DNA from: Oceanobacter sp.
Lineage (GTDB): Bacteria > Pseudomonadota > Gammaproteobacteria > Pseudomonadales > Oceanobacteraceae
NCBI GenBank assembly: GCA_002733645.1
Contig: NVWL01000049.1
Coordinates: forward strand, 1-64,000
Length of the DNA: 64,000 nucleotides
Direction: 5' to 3'
Shown here: positions 11,588-21,200 of the stretch, piece by piece
How the letters are laid out: each line of letters opens with the position of its first letter
How positions within the stretch are numbered: position 1 is the stretch's first letter
The notes under the pieces: generated by a model
The model's database searches: none
Seen by the model: only the letters and a program-made list of their open reading frames with translations
What the model was told of the DNA's origin: nothing
Position numbers and translations under genes: made by a program

Positions 11588-12082
11588 TTATTTATCCATA
11601 TATTTAATCAGCAGTGTCAATGCCGCATGAACGGTCTGCTCTCGTACTTGGCTGCGATCACCATCAAAGCAGTGCAGTTCGCTGATTTGATGCTGCTGAT
11701 TGCCACAGGCAATCCACACTGTGCCTACCGGCTTGCCCGGAACTGCACCACCGGGACCGGCGATCCCACTGACGGATACAGCGACATCACCATAACGAGC
11801 AGCCCCGGCAGTCATTGCCAATACGGTTTCTTCACTAACCGCACCATGCTCATTAAGGATGTGTTCAGGCACCCCTAAATCACGATGCTTGGCGGCATTC
11901 GAATAAGTTACATAGCCGCATTCGAACCACTGGCTACTGCCTGTAAGGTCAGTACAAACAGCCGCGATCATACCGCCAGTACACGATTCTGCCGTGACTA
12001 AACGCATCGATTTTGCTTGTAACCGGTCTGCCAACGCTTGGCATTGTGCTTGTATGATGTCGGCGGGATTGTTGTTTGTCAT
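11588..12082 (-). CDS. pncC: CinA-family C-terminal domain protein, nicotinamide-nucleotide amidohydrolase
   Basis: ESCTGGMIAAVCTDLTGSSQWFECGYVTYSNAAK...SGIAGPGGAVPGKPVGTVWIA. Confidence 0.93.
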   Translation of the reverse strand: MTNNNPADIIQAQCQALADRLQAKSMRLVTAESCTGGMIAAVCTDLTGSSQWFECGYVTYSNAAKHRDLGVPEHILNEHGAVSEETVLAMTAGAARYGDVAVSVSGIAGPGGAVPGKPVGTVWIACGNQQHQISELHCFDGDRSQVREQTVHAALTLLIKYMDK

Positions 12083-12261
12083 GCGTAATGTTCTTTCATC
12101 TGTGTGACGCGTATTTAGTGAATACTCGTGCGCCAGAGTAGCAGATGTAAAAGCGCTCGGGGAAGTAGGATAACGCCCCCGAGTGCCTTCTTTAATTTGT
12201 ACGACCAGACCGTTACTTTGAGTTGAGTGTTACTGAAGTTAAGAGTTACCGAAGTTAAGAG

Positions 12262-15200
12262 TTACTCAATGACTTTGATTTCAACCCGACGATTTTCTGC
12301 CCGACCAGCATTGGTGCTATTGTCGGCGATGGGGTTTTCTTCTCCATAACCACGGGCCTCTAGGCGACCTGCGTCGATACCCATATCAATCAAGTATTGC
12401 ATCACCGCCACGGCACGGCGCTCGGATAACTGGTGATTCCCTTTCGCTGAGCCTAGTGAGTCTGTGTGTGCGCCTATTTCGACCCGTGATTCTGGGTAGC
12501 TTTTCAGGGTGTTAATAACTTGTTTAAGCACACTTAGCGAGCCATATGTGAGGGTCGCGGAGCCGCTGTCAAAGTAGACACCTTCGAGCCTCGCATCCAA
12601 CACAGAACAGCCTTGCGCATTCACTGTCATACCTGCTGGTGTCCCTGGACACTCGTCGGCGTTATTGGTAATGCCATCTCGATCACTGTCTTGATCAACT
12701 ACGACAACAGGAACAATAACCGGTGGTGGTACAAGGATTGGCTCAGGCCGCTGAACAACAGGCTCAGGAGACGCTTGGTTTACACCAAATCGTTTTAACA
12801 CACTGAGCTGAATGACCTGAACATCGCGGGTCAATGCATGAGCAGCGATTCGTGCCTGCCACGTGTCTTTAAATTCATACTCCACTCCGAAGCCAAGCCC
12901 TAAGGAGAAGGCCGCCTCTTGATCGTAATTGATGTCAGAGTCGTTAGATATACCGCTCAATCCTGCGCTTAGGTACGCATGTAAATTACCCGCGCCATCC
13001 CAGCTGGTCTGCCACGGATACCAATTCACCGACGCGCCAAACGCAGAATACGACAGCTCCGATTCTGTATTGGTATTGCTGTCTTTGAGTGTGGCTGAGC
13101 CTAAGCGGTGATATTGCAGCTCAATCGAAAGGTCATCCACCAGCCGATAGCCTGCTGTTATGTTCATATCAAATCCGCTTTCATCTTCATTGACATACGA
13201 GGTACCACTGGTATCCGGTGTGAGTCTTGAAACGCCCACACCACCACCGATATACACATCATCCAGTGTCGGCTCAAAGGCCACTGCCACTCCCGGACTC
13301 ACGGACACCGCCAGCACTAGCATCGTCATTCTTAATAGTGCATGCCCCTCAAGTGTCTTTATAGACACCGAGGGTTTACGCAACCGAATAAGAGGAATCG
13401 CCAGTAGTGCGAGCCACAGACTCGATAAACTGCCCAACACAGGTAGCGAGGATGCAACGTTCCCTTCAGGTAAGAGTTCGTTGGCCACACTGGCATCAAA
13501 GCCTGGGGCTTCCATGTAATCCGGAGTGCCATTGTTATCTACGTCTTCACAGGCACTGCCAACACCACACTCCTGCGCATCACTTAGGCCGTCACCGTCG
13601 CTGTCTCCAGTGCCATCAGGCATACCCGCTTGGTTTGTAGTATCGCGATCAAGATAATCAGGAATGCCATCTTTATCCGCATCTCCCGTGCCGCTTTCGC
13701 CAGAAGAAGGCACACCGTCACCGTCGTCGTCTTTATCGAGATAGTTAGGTATTCCATCATTGTCGGTATCGTCATCTCGTGGATCACCGTTGCCATTTGG
13801 ATCTTCCTGTTGAGTCGGTATGCCGTCGCCATCGTCATCAGGATCGAGGTAATTAGGATCACCATCCGCATCCGAATCCCAGCAAGGTAGGAACGGACAC
13901 TCAGACGCATCACTTAACCCATCGCCATCAGAATCTCCTCCGGTGGGATCAAGATAATCTGGAATACCGTCGTTATCACGATCACCATCACCTTCGTCTC
14001 GGGTGTCAAACCCATCACCGTCGTCATCAGGATCTAGGAAGTCTGGACGACCATCGTCGTCGGTATCATCGTTGGCGGGATCACCATCTTTATTGATGTC
14101 TTCATCCACCGTGTTCACGCCATCACCGTCATCATCTGGAGATAAATAATCCGGCGTGCCATTGCCATCGCTATCACGACAGGGCAATGAAGGGCATTCT
14201 CGACCATCACTCACACCGTCATTATCACTGTCTCCTGTGCCGTCTGCAGTACCCGCCTCATTGTTTGAATCAGGGTCACGATAATCAGGAATACCGTCGC
14301 CGTCGCTATCATCATTGCTCGGGTTGTCATCACCGTTAGGGTCTTCCGAACGGGTATCAGTGCCATCGCCGTCGTCATCAGGATCGAGGTAATCGGGTAT
14401 GCCATCACCGTCCGTATCATCGTCCGAAGGATCACTGTTGCCGTTGTTATCTTCATTCACCGTTGGGATGCTGTCGTTGTCATCATCTTCATCGACGTAA
14501 TCGGGAACACCATCACCATCTGAGTCACGACACGGCACACCGTCGGGGCATTCAGCACCGTCTGGGATACCATCTTCGTCAGAATCCCCCGCGGACGGAT
14601 CAAGATAATCCGGAATGCCGTCGTCATCACTGTCACCGGTACCTTCGTCAATGGTGCTAAAACCATCGCCGTCGTCGTCGGGATCACGATAGTTGGGAAT
14701 GCCATCGTTATCTGTGTCGTCATTGGTTTGATCACCATTACCATCCGGATCTTCGGTCGCTGTAGGACGGCCATCGTTATCATCATCAGGATCGTTGTAA
14801 TCTGGGGTTCCATCGTTATCCGTATCCCGACAAATGCCAGTGAAGAAAGGGCATTCCGTCAGATCACTTAAACCATCACCATCGCTATCACCAGTGCCAT
14901 CTCCCAATACCACAGGGCCATCCGCATCTAAGAAATCAGGGATGCTGTCACCATCAGGGTCACCATCGCCTTCTTCGGACGTTGGAATACCATCTCCATC
15001 ATCATCTGGGTCTAGGTAATTGGGTACGCCGTTGCCATTGGTGTCGTCATTGATGGGGTTGCCGTCGCCATTAGGGTCTTCCGTGGCAGTAGGACGGCCA
15101 TCATTATCGTCGTCGGCATCCATATAATCTGGCTGACCATCGCCATCAGAATCTTCACATGGCGAACCTGCTTGGCACTCTTGAGTATCCGTTAAGCCAT

Positions 15201-18200
15201 CGCCGTCACTGTCTCCTGGAGAGCCAGTTTCCGCATCGTTAGGGTCAAGGTACGCAGGAATGCGATCATTATCATCATCCGGCCCGGCATTGGTTGACGC
15301 ATCGCCATCACCGTCGATGTCATGATCTTCGTTGATGGTGTCAATGCCATCACCGTCGTCATCGCCATCGCGATAATCAGGAATGCCGTCATTATCGGTA
15401 TCGCGTTCACCGCCTTCTATGCGCGTTGGCACACCATCATTGTCGTCATCGCCATCCATATAGTCTGGCGTGCCATCACCGTCGCTGTCAGTGCAAGGAA
15501 TACCCGAAGCGCACTCAACATCGTCCGGGACACCGTCCCCGTCGGCATCACCTGCGATAGATGAGTCCGCATCGTTAGGATCAAGGTACGCAGGAATGCC
15601 ATCACCATCTTCATCATCATTGCGCGGATCACCGTCACCGTTGATGTCTTCGGCGTTAGTGTCTAAGCCATCACCGTCATCATCCGGGTCGAGATAATCC
15701 GGTGTACCGTCGTTATCAAGATCGTCATTGGTTGGGTCGCCATCACGATTACCATCTTCATCGGCGTTGCTTAAACCATCGCCATCTTCATCCACAACGT
15801 CAGGATCAAGGTAGTCAGGTATTCCGTCCAGATCGCCATCCGGGCCGGGATTCGTAGCTGGGTTTCCATCGCCATCGCTGTCATCGTCTTCACTGGTGGT
15901 AGGCAAGCCGTCGCCGTCATCATCCGCATCCGCGTAATCCGGCACGCCATCGTTATCGGAGTCATGACAAGGCACACCAATGGCGCACTCGCTGTCATCC
16001 GGAATACCGTCGCCATCACTATCACCCGTTAGGGCTGTGTCGGCATCGTTCGGATCTAGATAAGCCGGAATGCCGTCGTTATCCGCGTCCGGCGCTGGTG
16101 TCGTGGCTGGGTTGCCATCACCATCAGTATTGGCGTCTTCATCCGCAGTTAATAGACCATCGTTATCGTCGTCATTATCAAGGTAGTCTGGCGTGTCGTC
16201 GCCATCCGAGTCACGTGCTGGACCTTCGGTTAGCGTTGGAATGCCATCACCGTCGTCGTCACCATCACGGTAATCTGGAATGCCATCGTTGTCGGTATCA
16301 GCACACGGAATGCCATTAGCACACTCAAGATCATCGGCTAGCCCATCACCATCGCTGTCCCCTACCGTCGATGTATCACTGTCGTTAGGATCTAGGTAAG
16401 CCGGTATGCCATCACCGTCAGCATCCGGAGAAGGCTGGGTGGCTGGATTGCCATCGGCGTCCAGATTTTCGTCTTCATCGACGGTTAATGTACCGTCGTT
16501 ATCATCGTCGTTATCCAAATAGTCCGGCGTACCGTCGGCGTCAGAATCACGTGCTGGAGCACCGCCTTCCGTCGAGGTAGGAATGCCATCACCGTCATCA
16601 TCGCCATCCATGTAATCCGGCACGCCATCGCCATCGGAGTCCACACATGGAATGCCATTCTCGCACTCAACGGTATCAGCTATGCCGTCACCATCACTGT
16701 CGTTGTTGCCGTCGGAACTATCATCATCGCCGTCACGATAGTTTGGAATGCCATCGCCATCGTCGTCATCATTAGTAGGATCGCCATCGCGATTGGTATC
16801 TTCGGCGCTCGTATCACGACCATCGCCGTCATCGTCAGAATCCTTATAGTCAGGAATACCATCGCCATCCAAATCATCATTGGTAGGGTCACCATCACCA
16901 TTAGTGTCTTCTTCACCATCTGAGACGCCGTCACCATCGATATCGGCGGCAATCACTTCAATGCTGACACGGCCAAGTAAGATTCCTCCAGCAATGACCT
17001 CAACGCTGGCGGTTCCCACTTCATCGTAGGCAGTGAGCTCAGCTGAATAGAGACCATTCCCCAAGGCTTGAATATTCGAGATCGTCCCTAGGTCGGTCGT
17101 CACGGATGGAGATAATCCCGGCACCGGGTTATTGGCTGAGTCTCTAATTTCAATCGAGATCAATGCTGCGGTAGAGCCATTAGCAGGAATGATTAATGGT
17201 GACGCATCAATAGAAGAGTTCGCTGCACTGACTGATACATCAATCGTGACGGAGCCGGTCGCAATGATCTCATTACCTGCGTCATCAGACGCCACAGTAA
17301 TCACTGAATGTTCACCGTTTTCGAGATCAATGGTCACGGCCAATGTCCATTGGCCTGCATCATCGGCGACGGTGGTGTACTCGTTATCGCCGTCAATGAT
17401 CACTGTGATACGTGCATTGACATCCGCGGTACCAGACAAGGATGGCTGATTATTTTTCAGTGTTTGGCCGTTTTCAGCAAACGTCACTAGCGTCGGCGCT
17501 TGCGTATCAATCGTCACCTCAAACGCAGTAGAAGCAGCCGCAGTATTCAAGGCGGCATCTTTAGCGATGGCGGTCAGTGTGTACTCACCATCGGCCAAAT
17601 ACGTTGCACTGTAATCAAAACGCCATACGCCTGACGTGTCCGCACTAACGGTACCGATGACAATGCCACCAAGTAACACGTCCACAGTACTATCGATGTC
17701 TGCACGACCAGAAATAACCAGCCCACTGTCCGCCGTCATACCGTCGGTAGCAGATACCCCAGTGTCTTCAGATACGTGAGTAATTTCAGCCACAGAAGGT
17801 GCGGTCGAATCCACAGTCATCTCAATTGAGGCAGACTCCGGTCCTTCGTTGCCAGCAATATCGGTGACTATTAAGGTTAGACTGTAGACGCCATCGGCTA
17901 ACTCAACATCGCGATAATCAAAGCGCCATTGGCCATTGCTATCCGCTACGACTTCGTTGCCCAGGGCGTTAGTCACTGAGTCATTAATAGCGGAACCATT
18001 TATCAGCACTGTAATCTTGGCTCCGGGTTCTGCAGTGCCTAGGAATTCAAGCGACTGATCGCTCGTAATGAAGTCAGAAGAGAGGCCTGTATCATCACTA
18101 ATCGCGGTTAATATCGCAGCCGCCGGATTACTGGTATCCACAGTCAGAGCGAAATCTTCAGAAAGAGCGGCATTACCTGCAACATCCGCCACCCGCGCAT

Positions 18201-20811
18201 TGATGATGTAATCGCCGTCAGCGAGAATGGTATTTGAATAATCGAAGCTCCAAGCTCCGCTGTCATCACCGATAGCCTCTCCAACAATAGTCTCACCAAC
18301 AGAGCGTTCGTCGATGAATAGCTCAATCGTCAGCCCAGCATCCCCTGAACCACGAATGACCAGGCTAGCGTCGCTAGTAATGCCGTCCCCTTCTGTTCCC
18401 GTATCGTCTGACACACTCAACACCACAGGTGCCGTTGGCGAGCTGGTATCTATTTGAATAGGGAATGCAGTAGAAGTTGAAGAGGTATTGCCCGCTAAAT
18501 CAGCACTCACAGCGGTAACATCATATAAGCCATCAGCCAATGTCGTTGCGCTATGATCAAGCACCCACAGTCCACCAGCATCGGCACTGACCGTGCCAAT
18601 AGGCGAGCCATCGATCATCACAGTGACATACTGGCCAGCCTCCGCCGTTCCAGAAAACACCAAGGTAGTATCCGTGGTGATGCCATCGTTGGCTGATGCA
18701 CCTAGATCATCCGAAATAGTCGTGATACGAGGTGTCTCCGGTGGCAAGGTATCAATAAATATTGCGACGGGTGTCGACTCAGCGCTGGCGTTACCCACTG
18801 CGTCCGTCGCTAACACCGTAATATTATGCGAGCCATTGGTCAGGTCGGACCCGGTAAAATCAAAGCTCCAACGCCCTGAAGCTTGATCATTCTCGCTATC
18901 CACCACGGCCACACCGGCTAACTCATCATCAATATATACACTGACGTTCGTGCCACTATCCGCTGAGCCAGAGAACACAAGCCGAGAATCGGCCGTAATA
19001 AAATCGCCCGCGACACCTGTGTCTTCGGATATTTGAGAGAAAATAGGTGTAGCTGGGGCGGTATTATCTAAGGTGTATGTTTGAACAGAGGCGATATTGG
19101 TCTCTGTAATGACCACGCCCTCAGCATCAGCAATGTCATTGGAGGCGGCGAGACCGATACTCACCACACCATCAAAGCTGGCAAGGCCTGTAACACTGAT
19201 ATCAAACGCCGTTTGATTTGCCATCCCAACAAAAGAAGTAACACTGCCGAGCACACCAGCTGAGACGGTGAAGTCTGCGGCATCGACATTATTGACGGCC
19301 TCAGAAAATACAACCCGGAAGGTAACGCTGTCAGCTGCAGTGACTTCATCCAAAGGCGACAGTCTTTCTATTCGATTTAACACTGGCGCTTGCCCGTCAG
19401 AGATCACCACCCGGTAATCTTCCACCTCACCACTTGCCAGTAGCCCCGTTGAAGTGGCAGCGCTCAAACCCTCATTAGCGATACGTAAACGCAAATAGGT
19501 GCTGCCGTTAGCGATCACATCAGCACCAGAACCACCCACATTCCAATTTAACGTTATCGGCGTTTCATAACTGCCCTCTGCCACTGTCACGACGGCGGAG
19601 GCTTCATCCGTTTGAAACTTGCCATCCAAGTCAAAATCAACCCAACCGATCACAATCGAGCTTTTGCCATTGAGTGACGTTGCATTTAAGGACACACTGT
19701 ATGAGCTTGAGGCGGATAACACCTTAGGTACATCCACCAAAGCGTTATCACTATCGTCACTGGCTTGTCCGGCTGAGTTATCGATGCCATCCACAAAGCC
19801 ATCGTCATCACCGGTCAGACCTAAAGCACCGACAACATCACCAATACGAACCCCCTCAACAACGGTGTGCGCTGCTCCAAAAGAGGCCGATAATGTTCCA
19901 TAAGAATCAGGCGCGTCGCCGTAATCGGTCGCCGACTCAGAACGAATACTGTCCGCACGGAAGAACACCCAACTGTCGTATTTAGCATCGGCAATATCCG
20001 CAATACTCACCACCACATTCACCGGCATACCAGTCATTACAGCAACGCGGCATGACAGGCGGCGTGTATAGCCATCCATTTCGGTATTAAACGAGGGCGA
20101 CGCAGACGAGTTATCCAGATAAATCCCGGTATTGCTGATGCCGTCATTATTGTTGGGGTAATCGTAACCATGATGACGAGAAGGCAGCTGGGCAGCATGA
20201 ATGTTATTCACCCGCACTTCATCCCCAGCCGGGGTGAGGGCACAATTTTGGTCACCGACAAAAATACGCGCTAAATCGTTAAACGGGGCCCCAACGTATT
20301 CTGAATATTCTTCCGACCCAAAAACAAAATCAATCACTAGAACTTCATTATCTGGGATAACCGTAAAACTAAATTTCACCGGATCAAAAACATTATCCCC
20401 TAGATCTGGGTCTTGAACCGCAGTGCTGCTAAATGCGGTGCTTTTATTCGCCGCACTGTTAGGGCCAAGGACATTGGATACCTTGCCCGTACTCAAAATC
20501 ACGCCCTCATCAAACCCTTCTCCAAGCAAAAAACTAAAGCCGGAAAACTGCCCTGCCTGCTCTTGATTCATATAGCGGTTATACCAAGGGCCGATCATAA
20601 CCGCTGAATAGGAGGGGTTAGATATCGTCACACCAGAGCCTGATAACAGCTCAGCCATTGATGCTTCGTTGACGGCGGCATCTTTAAGCGGTTTCACCGA
20701 CCCAGATTGAGCACTATCGCCATGTGATCCAAAGGCATGAGAGCTCAACACGGAGAATGAGAGTGATAGCACAACGATGCGCGCGGCAATGCTGTTTGAT
20801 ATAAAAGCCAT
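12262..20811 (-). CDS. Giant multidomain OmpA-family surface protein (choice-of-anchor L, GEVED, Ig-like repeats, TSP3-like Ca-binding repeats, mid-chain TM/sorting-like helix, OmpA barrel, OmpA C-terminal domain)
   Basis: Single uninterrupted 2849-aa ORF. N-terminal signal peptide (IVVLSLSFSVLSSHAFG); FVFGSEEYSEYVGAPFNDLARIFV (choice-of-anchor L); DYGDAPDSYGT...GEVEDYRV (GEVED); repeated DGxYxxTA...DxAGN Ig-like units; many DxDGDGxPDYxDxDDDGDG repeats; C-terminal VYFDSGSATLTYGSL...VEIGAHTDSLGSAKGNHQLSERRAVAVMQYL...NRRVEIKV (OmpA C-terminal). Confidence 0.93.
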   Translation of the reverse strand: MAFISNSIAARIVVLSLSFSVLSSHAFGSHGDSAQSGSVKPLKDAAVNEASMAELLSGSGVTISNPSYSAVMIGPWYNRYMNQEQAGQFSGFSFLLGEGFDEGVILSTGKVSNVLGPNSAANKSTAFSSTAVQDPDLGDNVFDPVKFSFTVIPDNEVLVIDFVFGSEEYSEYVGAPFNDLARIFVGDQNCALTPAGDEVRVNNIHAAQLPSRHHGYDYPNNNDGISNTGIYLDNSSASPSFNTEMDGYTRRLSCRVAVMTGMPVNVVVSIADIADAKYDSWVFFRADSIRSESATDYGDAPDSYGTLSASFGAAHTVVEGVRIGDVVGALGLTGDDDGFVDGIDNSAGQASDDSDNALVDVPKVLSASSSYSVSLNATSLNGKSSIVIGWVDFDLDGKFQTDEASAVVTVAEGSYETPITLNWNVGGSGADVIANGSTYLRLRIANEGLSAATSTGLLASGEVEDYRVVISDGQAPVLNRIERLSPLDEVTAADSVTFRVVFSEAVNNVDAADFTVSAGVLGSVTSFVGMANQTAFDISVTGLASFDGVVSIGLAASNDIADAEGVVITETNIASVQTYTLDNTAPATPIFSQISEDTGVAGDFITADSRLVFSGSADSGTNVSVYIDDELAGVAVVDSENDQASGRWSFDFTGSDLTNGSHNITVLATDAVGNASAESTPVAIFIDTLPPETPRITTISDDLGASANDGITTDTTLVFSGTAEAGQYVTVMIDGSPIGTVSADAGGLWVLDHSATTLADGLYDVTAVSADLAGNTSSTSTAFPIQIDTSSPTAPVVLSVSDDTGTEGDGITSDASLVIRGSGDAGLTIELFIDERSVGETIVGEAIGDDSGAWSFDYSNTILADGDYIINARVADVAGNAALSEDFALTVDTSNPAAAILTAISDDTGLSSDFITSDQSLEFLGTAEPGAKITVLINGSAINDSVTNALGNEVVADSNGQWRFDYRDVELADGVYSLTLIVTDIAGNEGPESASIEMTVDSTAPSVAEITHVSEDTGVSATDGMTADSGLVISGRADIDSTVDVLLGGIVIGTVSADTSGVWRFDYSATYLADGEYTLTAIAKDAALNTAAASTAFEVTIDTQAPTLVTFAENGQTLKNNQPSLSGTADVNARITVIIDGDNEYTTVADDAGQWTLAVTIDLENGEHSVITVASDDAGNEIIATGSVTIDVSVSAANSSIDASPLIIPANGSTAALISIEIRDSANNPVPGLSPSVTTDLGTISNIQALGNGLYSAELTAYDEVGTASVEVIAGGILLGRVSIEVIAADIDGDGVSDGEEDTNGDGDPTNDDLDGDGIPDYKDSDDDGDGRDTSAEDTNRDGDPTNDDDDGDGIPNYRDGDDDSSDGNNDSDGDGIADTVECENGIPCVDSDGDGVPDYMDGDDDGDGIPTSTEGGAPARDSDADGTPDYLDNDDDNDGTLTVDEDENLDADGNPATQPSPDADGDGIPAYLDPNDSDTSTVGDSDGDGLADDLECANGIPCADTDNDGIPDYRDGDDDGDGIPTLTEGPARDSDGDDTPDYLDNDDDNDGLLTADEDANTDGDGNPATTPAPDADNDGIPAYLDPNDADTALTGDSDGDGIPDDSECAIGVPCHDSDNDGVPDYADADDDGDGLPTTSEDDDSDGDGNPATNPGPDGDLDGIPDYLDPDVVDEDGDGLSNADEDGNRDGDPTNDDLDNDGTPDYLDPDDDGDGLDTNAEDINGDGDPRNDDEDGDGIPAYLDPNDADSSIAGDADGDGVPDDVECASGIPCTDSDGDGTPDYMDGDDDNDGVPTRIEGGERDTDNDGIPDYRDGDDDGDGIDTINEDHDIDGDGDASTNAGPDDDNDRIPAYLDPNDAETGSPGDSDGDGLTDTQECQAGSPCEDSDGDGQPDYMDADDDNDGRPTATEDPNGDGNPINDDTNGNGVPNYLDPDDDGDGIPTSEEGDGDPDGDSIPDFLDADGPVVLGDGTGDSDGDGLSDLTECPFFTGICRDTDNDGTPDYNDPDDDNDGRPTATEDPDGNGDQTNDDTDNDGIPNYRDPDDDGDGFSTIDEGTGDSDDDGIPDYLDPSAGDSDEDGIPDGAECPDGVPCRDSDGDGVPDYVDEDDDNDSIPTVNEDNNGNSDPSDDDTDGDGIPDYLDPDDDGDGTDTRSEDPNGDDNPSNDDSDGDGIPDYRDPDSNNEAGTADGTGDSDNDGVSDGRECPSLPCRDSDGNGTPDYLSPDDDGDGVNTVDEDINKDGDPANDDTDDDGRPDFLDPDDDGDGFDTRDEGDGDRDNDGIPDYLDPTGGDSDGDGLSDASECPFLPCWDSDADGDPNYLDPDDDGDGIPTQQEDPNGNGDPRDDDTDNDGIPNYLDKDDDGDGVPSSGESGTGDADKDGIPDYLDRDTTNQAGMPDGTGDSDGDGLSDAQECGVGSACEDVDNNGTPDYMEAPGFDASVANELLPEGNVASSLPVLGSLSSLWLALLAIPLIRLRKPSVSIKTLEGHALLRMTMLVLAVSVSPGVAVAFEPTLDDVYIGGGVGVSRLTPDTSGTSYVNEDESGFDMNITAGYRLVDDLSIELQYHRLGSATLKDSNTNTESELSYSAFGASVNWYPWQTSWDGAGNLHAYLSAGLSGISNDSDINYDQEAAFSLGLGFGVEYEFKDTWQARIAAHALTRDVQVIQLSVLKRFGVNQASPEPVVQRPEPILVPPPVIVPVVVVDQDSDRDGITNNADECPGTPAGMTVNAQGCSVLDARLEGVYFDSGSATLTYGSLSVLKQVINTLKSYPESRVEIGAHTDSLGSAKGNHQLSERRAVAVMQYLIDMGIDAGRLEARGYGEENPIADNSTNAGRAENRRVEIKVIE
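13505..16955 (-). repeat. In-frame thrombospondin-type-3-like Asp/Gly repeat array (about 3.4 kb) with ten Cys-paired superrepeats
   Basis: Repeated DSDGDGxxDxxEC(x4-6)C-DSDGDGxPDYxDxDDDGDGxxTxxED units; visible in DNA as recurring gccatcaccgtcgtcatc-type strings. Confidence 0.92.
17450..19060 (-). repeat. Tandem bacterial Ig-like repeats of about 95-105 aa
   Basis: Recurring xSDDTGxxxDxITxDxxLVxSGxAxxGxxVxVxIDGxxxGTVxADxxGxWxFDYSxTxLADGxYxxTAxAxDxAGN. Confidence 0.85.
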
Positions 20812-21200
20812 GAGCTTAAAACCCTAAATAAAGCAATCCAATGAGTACTGCTTTTCTCAGCTAAAGCGTGACATCAGAAGTCACAGCACTTGCGTGAAGA
20901 AAAACACTGCTTTTTCTCACCCGTACACATGAGCATAAGTAAATGATCTTGCGTCTAACCAAGGTCGGCCAGCCATAAATACATAACGTGGGGAGAGTCA
21001 CTTAGAAGCTTAGTTATTTTTAGGTTTTCGGAACGGTCATTTTGTGAACAGGCATTCACTAAAATGTATCAAACATCTGCAGTTATGTAACCGAATGTAG
21101 ATTCACACCATTGGTCAGACTCGAATTTCTGACGATTTCCCGTACAATCTGCCCACGAACAAAAGCGCCAAGCACACACCAACCCAAGGACACGCACGCC

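Noticed and set aside
13630-16319. Numerous antisense and off-frame ORFs across the Asp/Gly array (for example 13630..13890 +, 14211..14456 -, 16098..16319 +)
   Set aside because: Shadow ORFs created by repetitive GAY/GGN codons; low complexity (Thr/Met/Ile or His/Arg strings) and fully inside the giant CDS.
13505-16955. Regularly spaced DNA repeats resembling a CRISPR array
   Set aside because: Repeats are degenerate, of variable spacing, in frame, and encode a Ca-binding protein array; no conserved direct repeat/unique spacer pattern and no cas genes.
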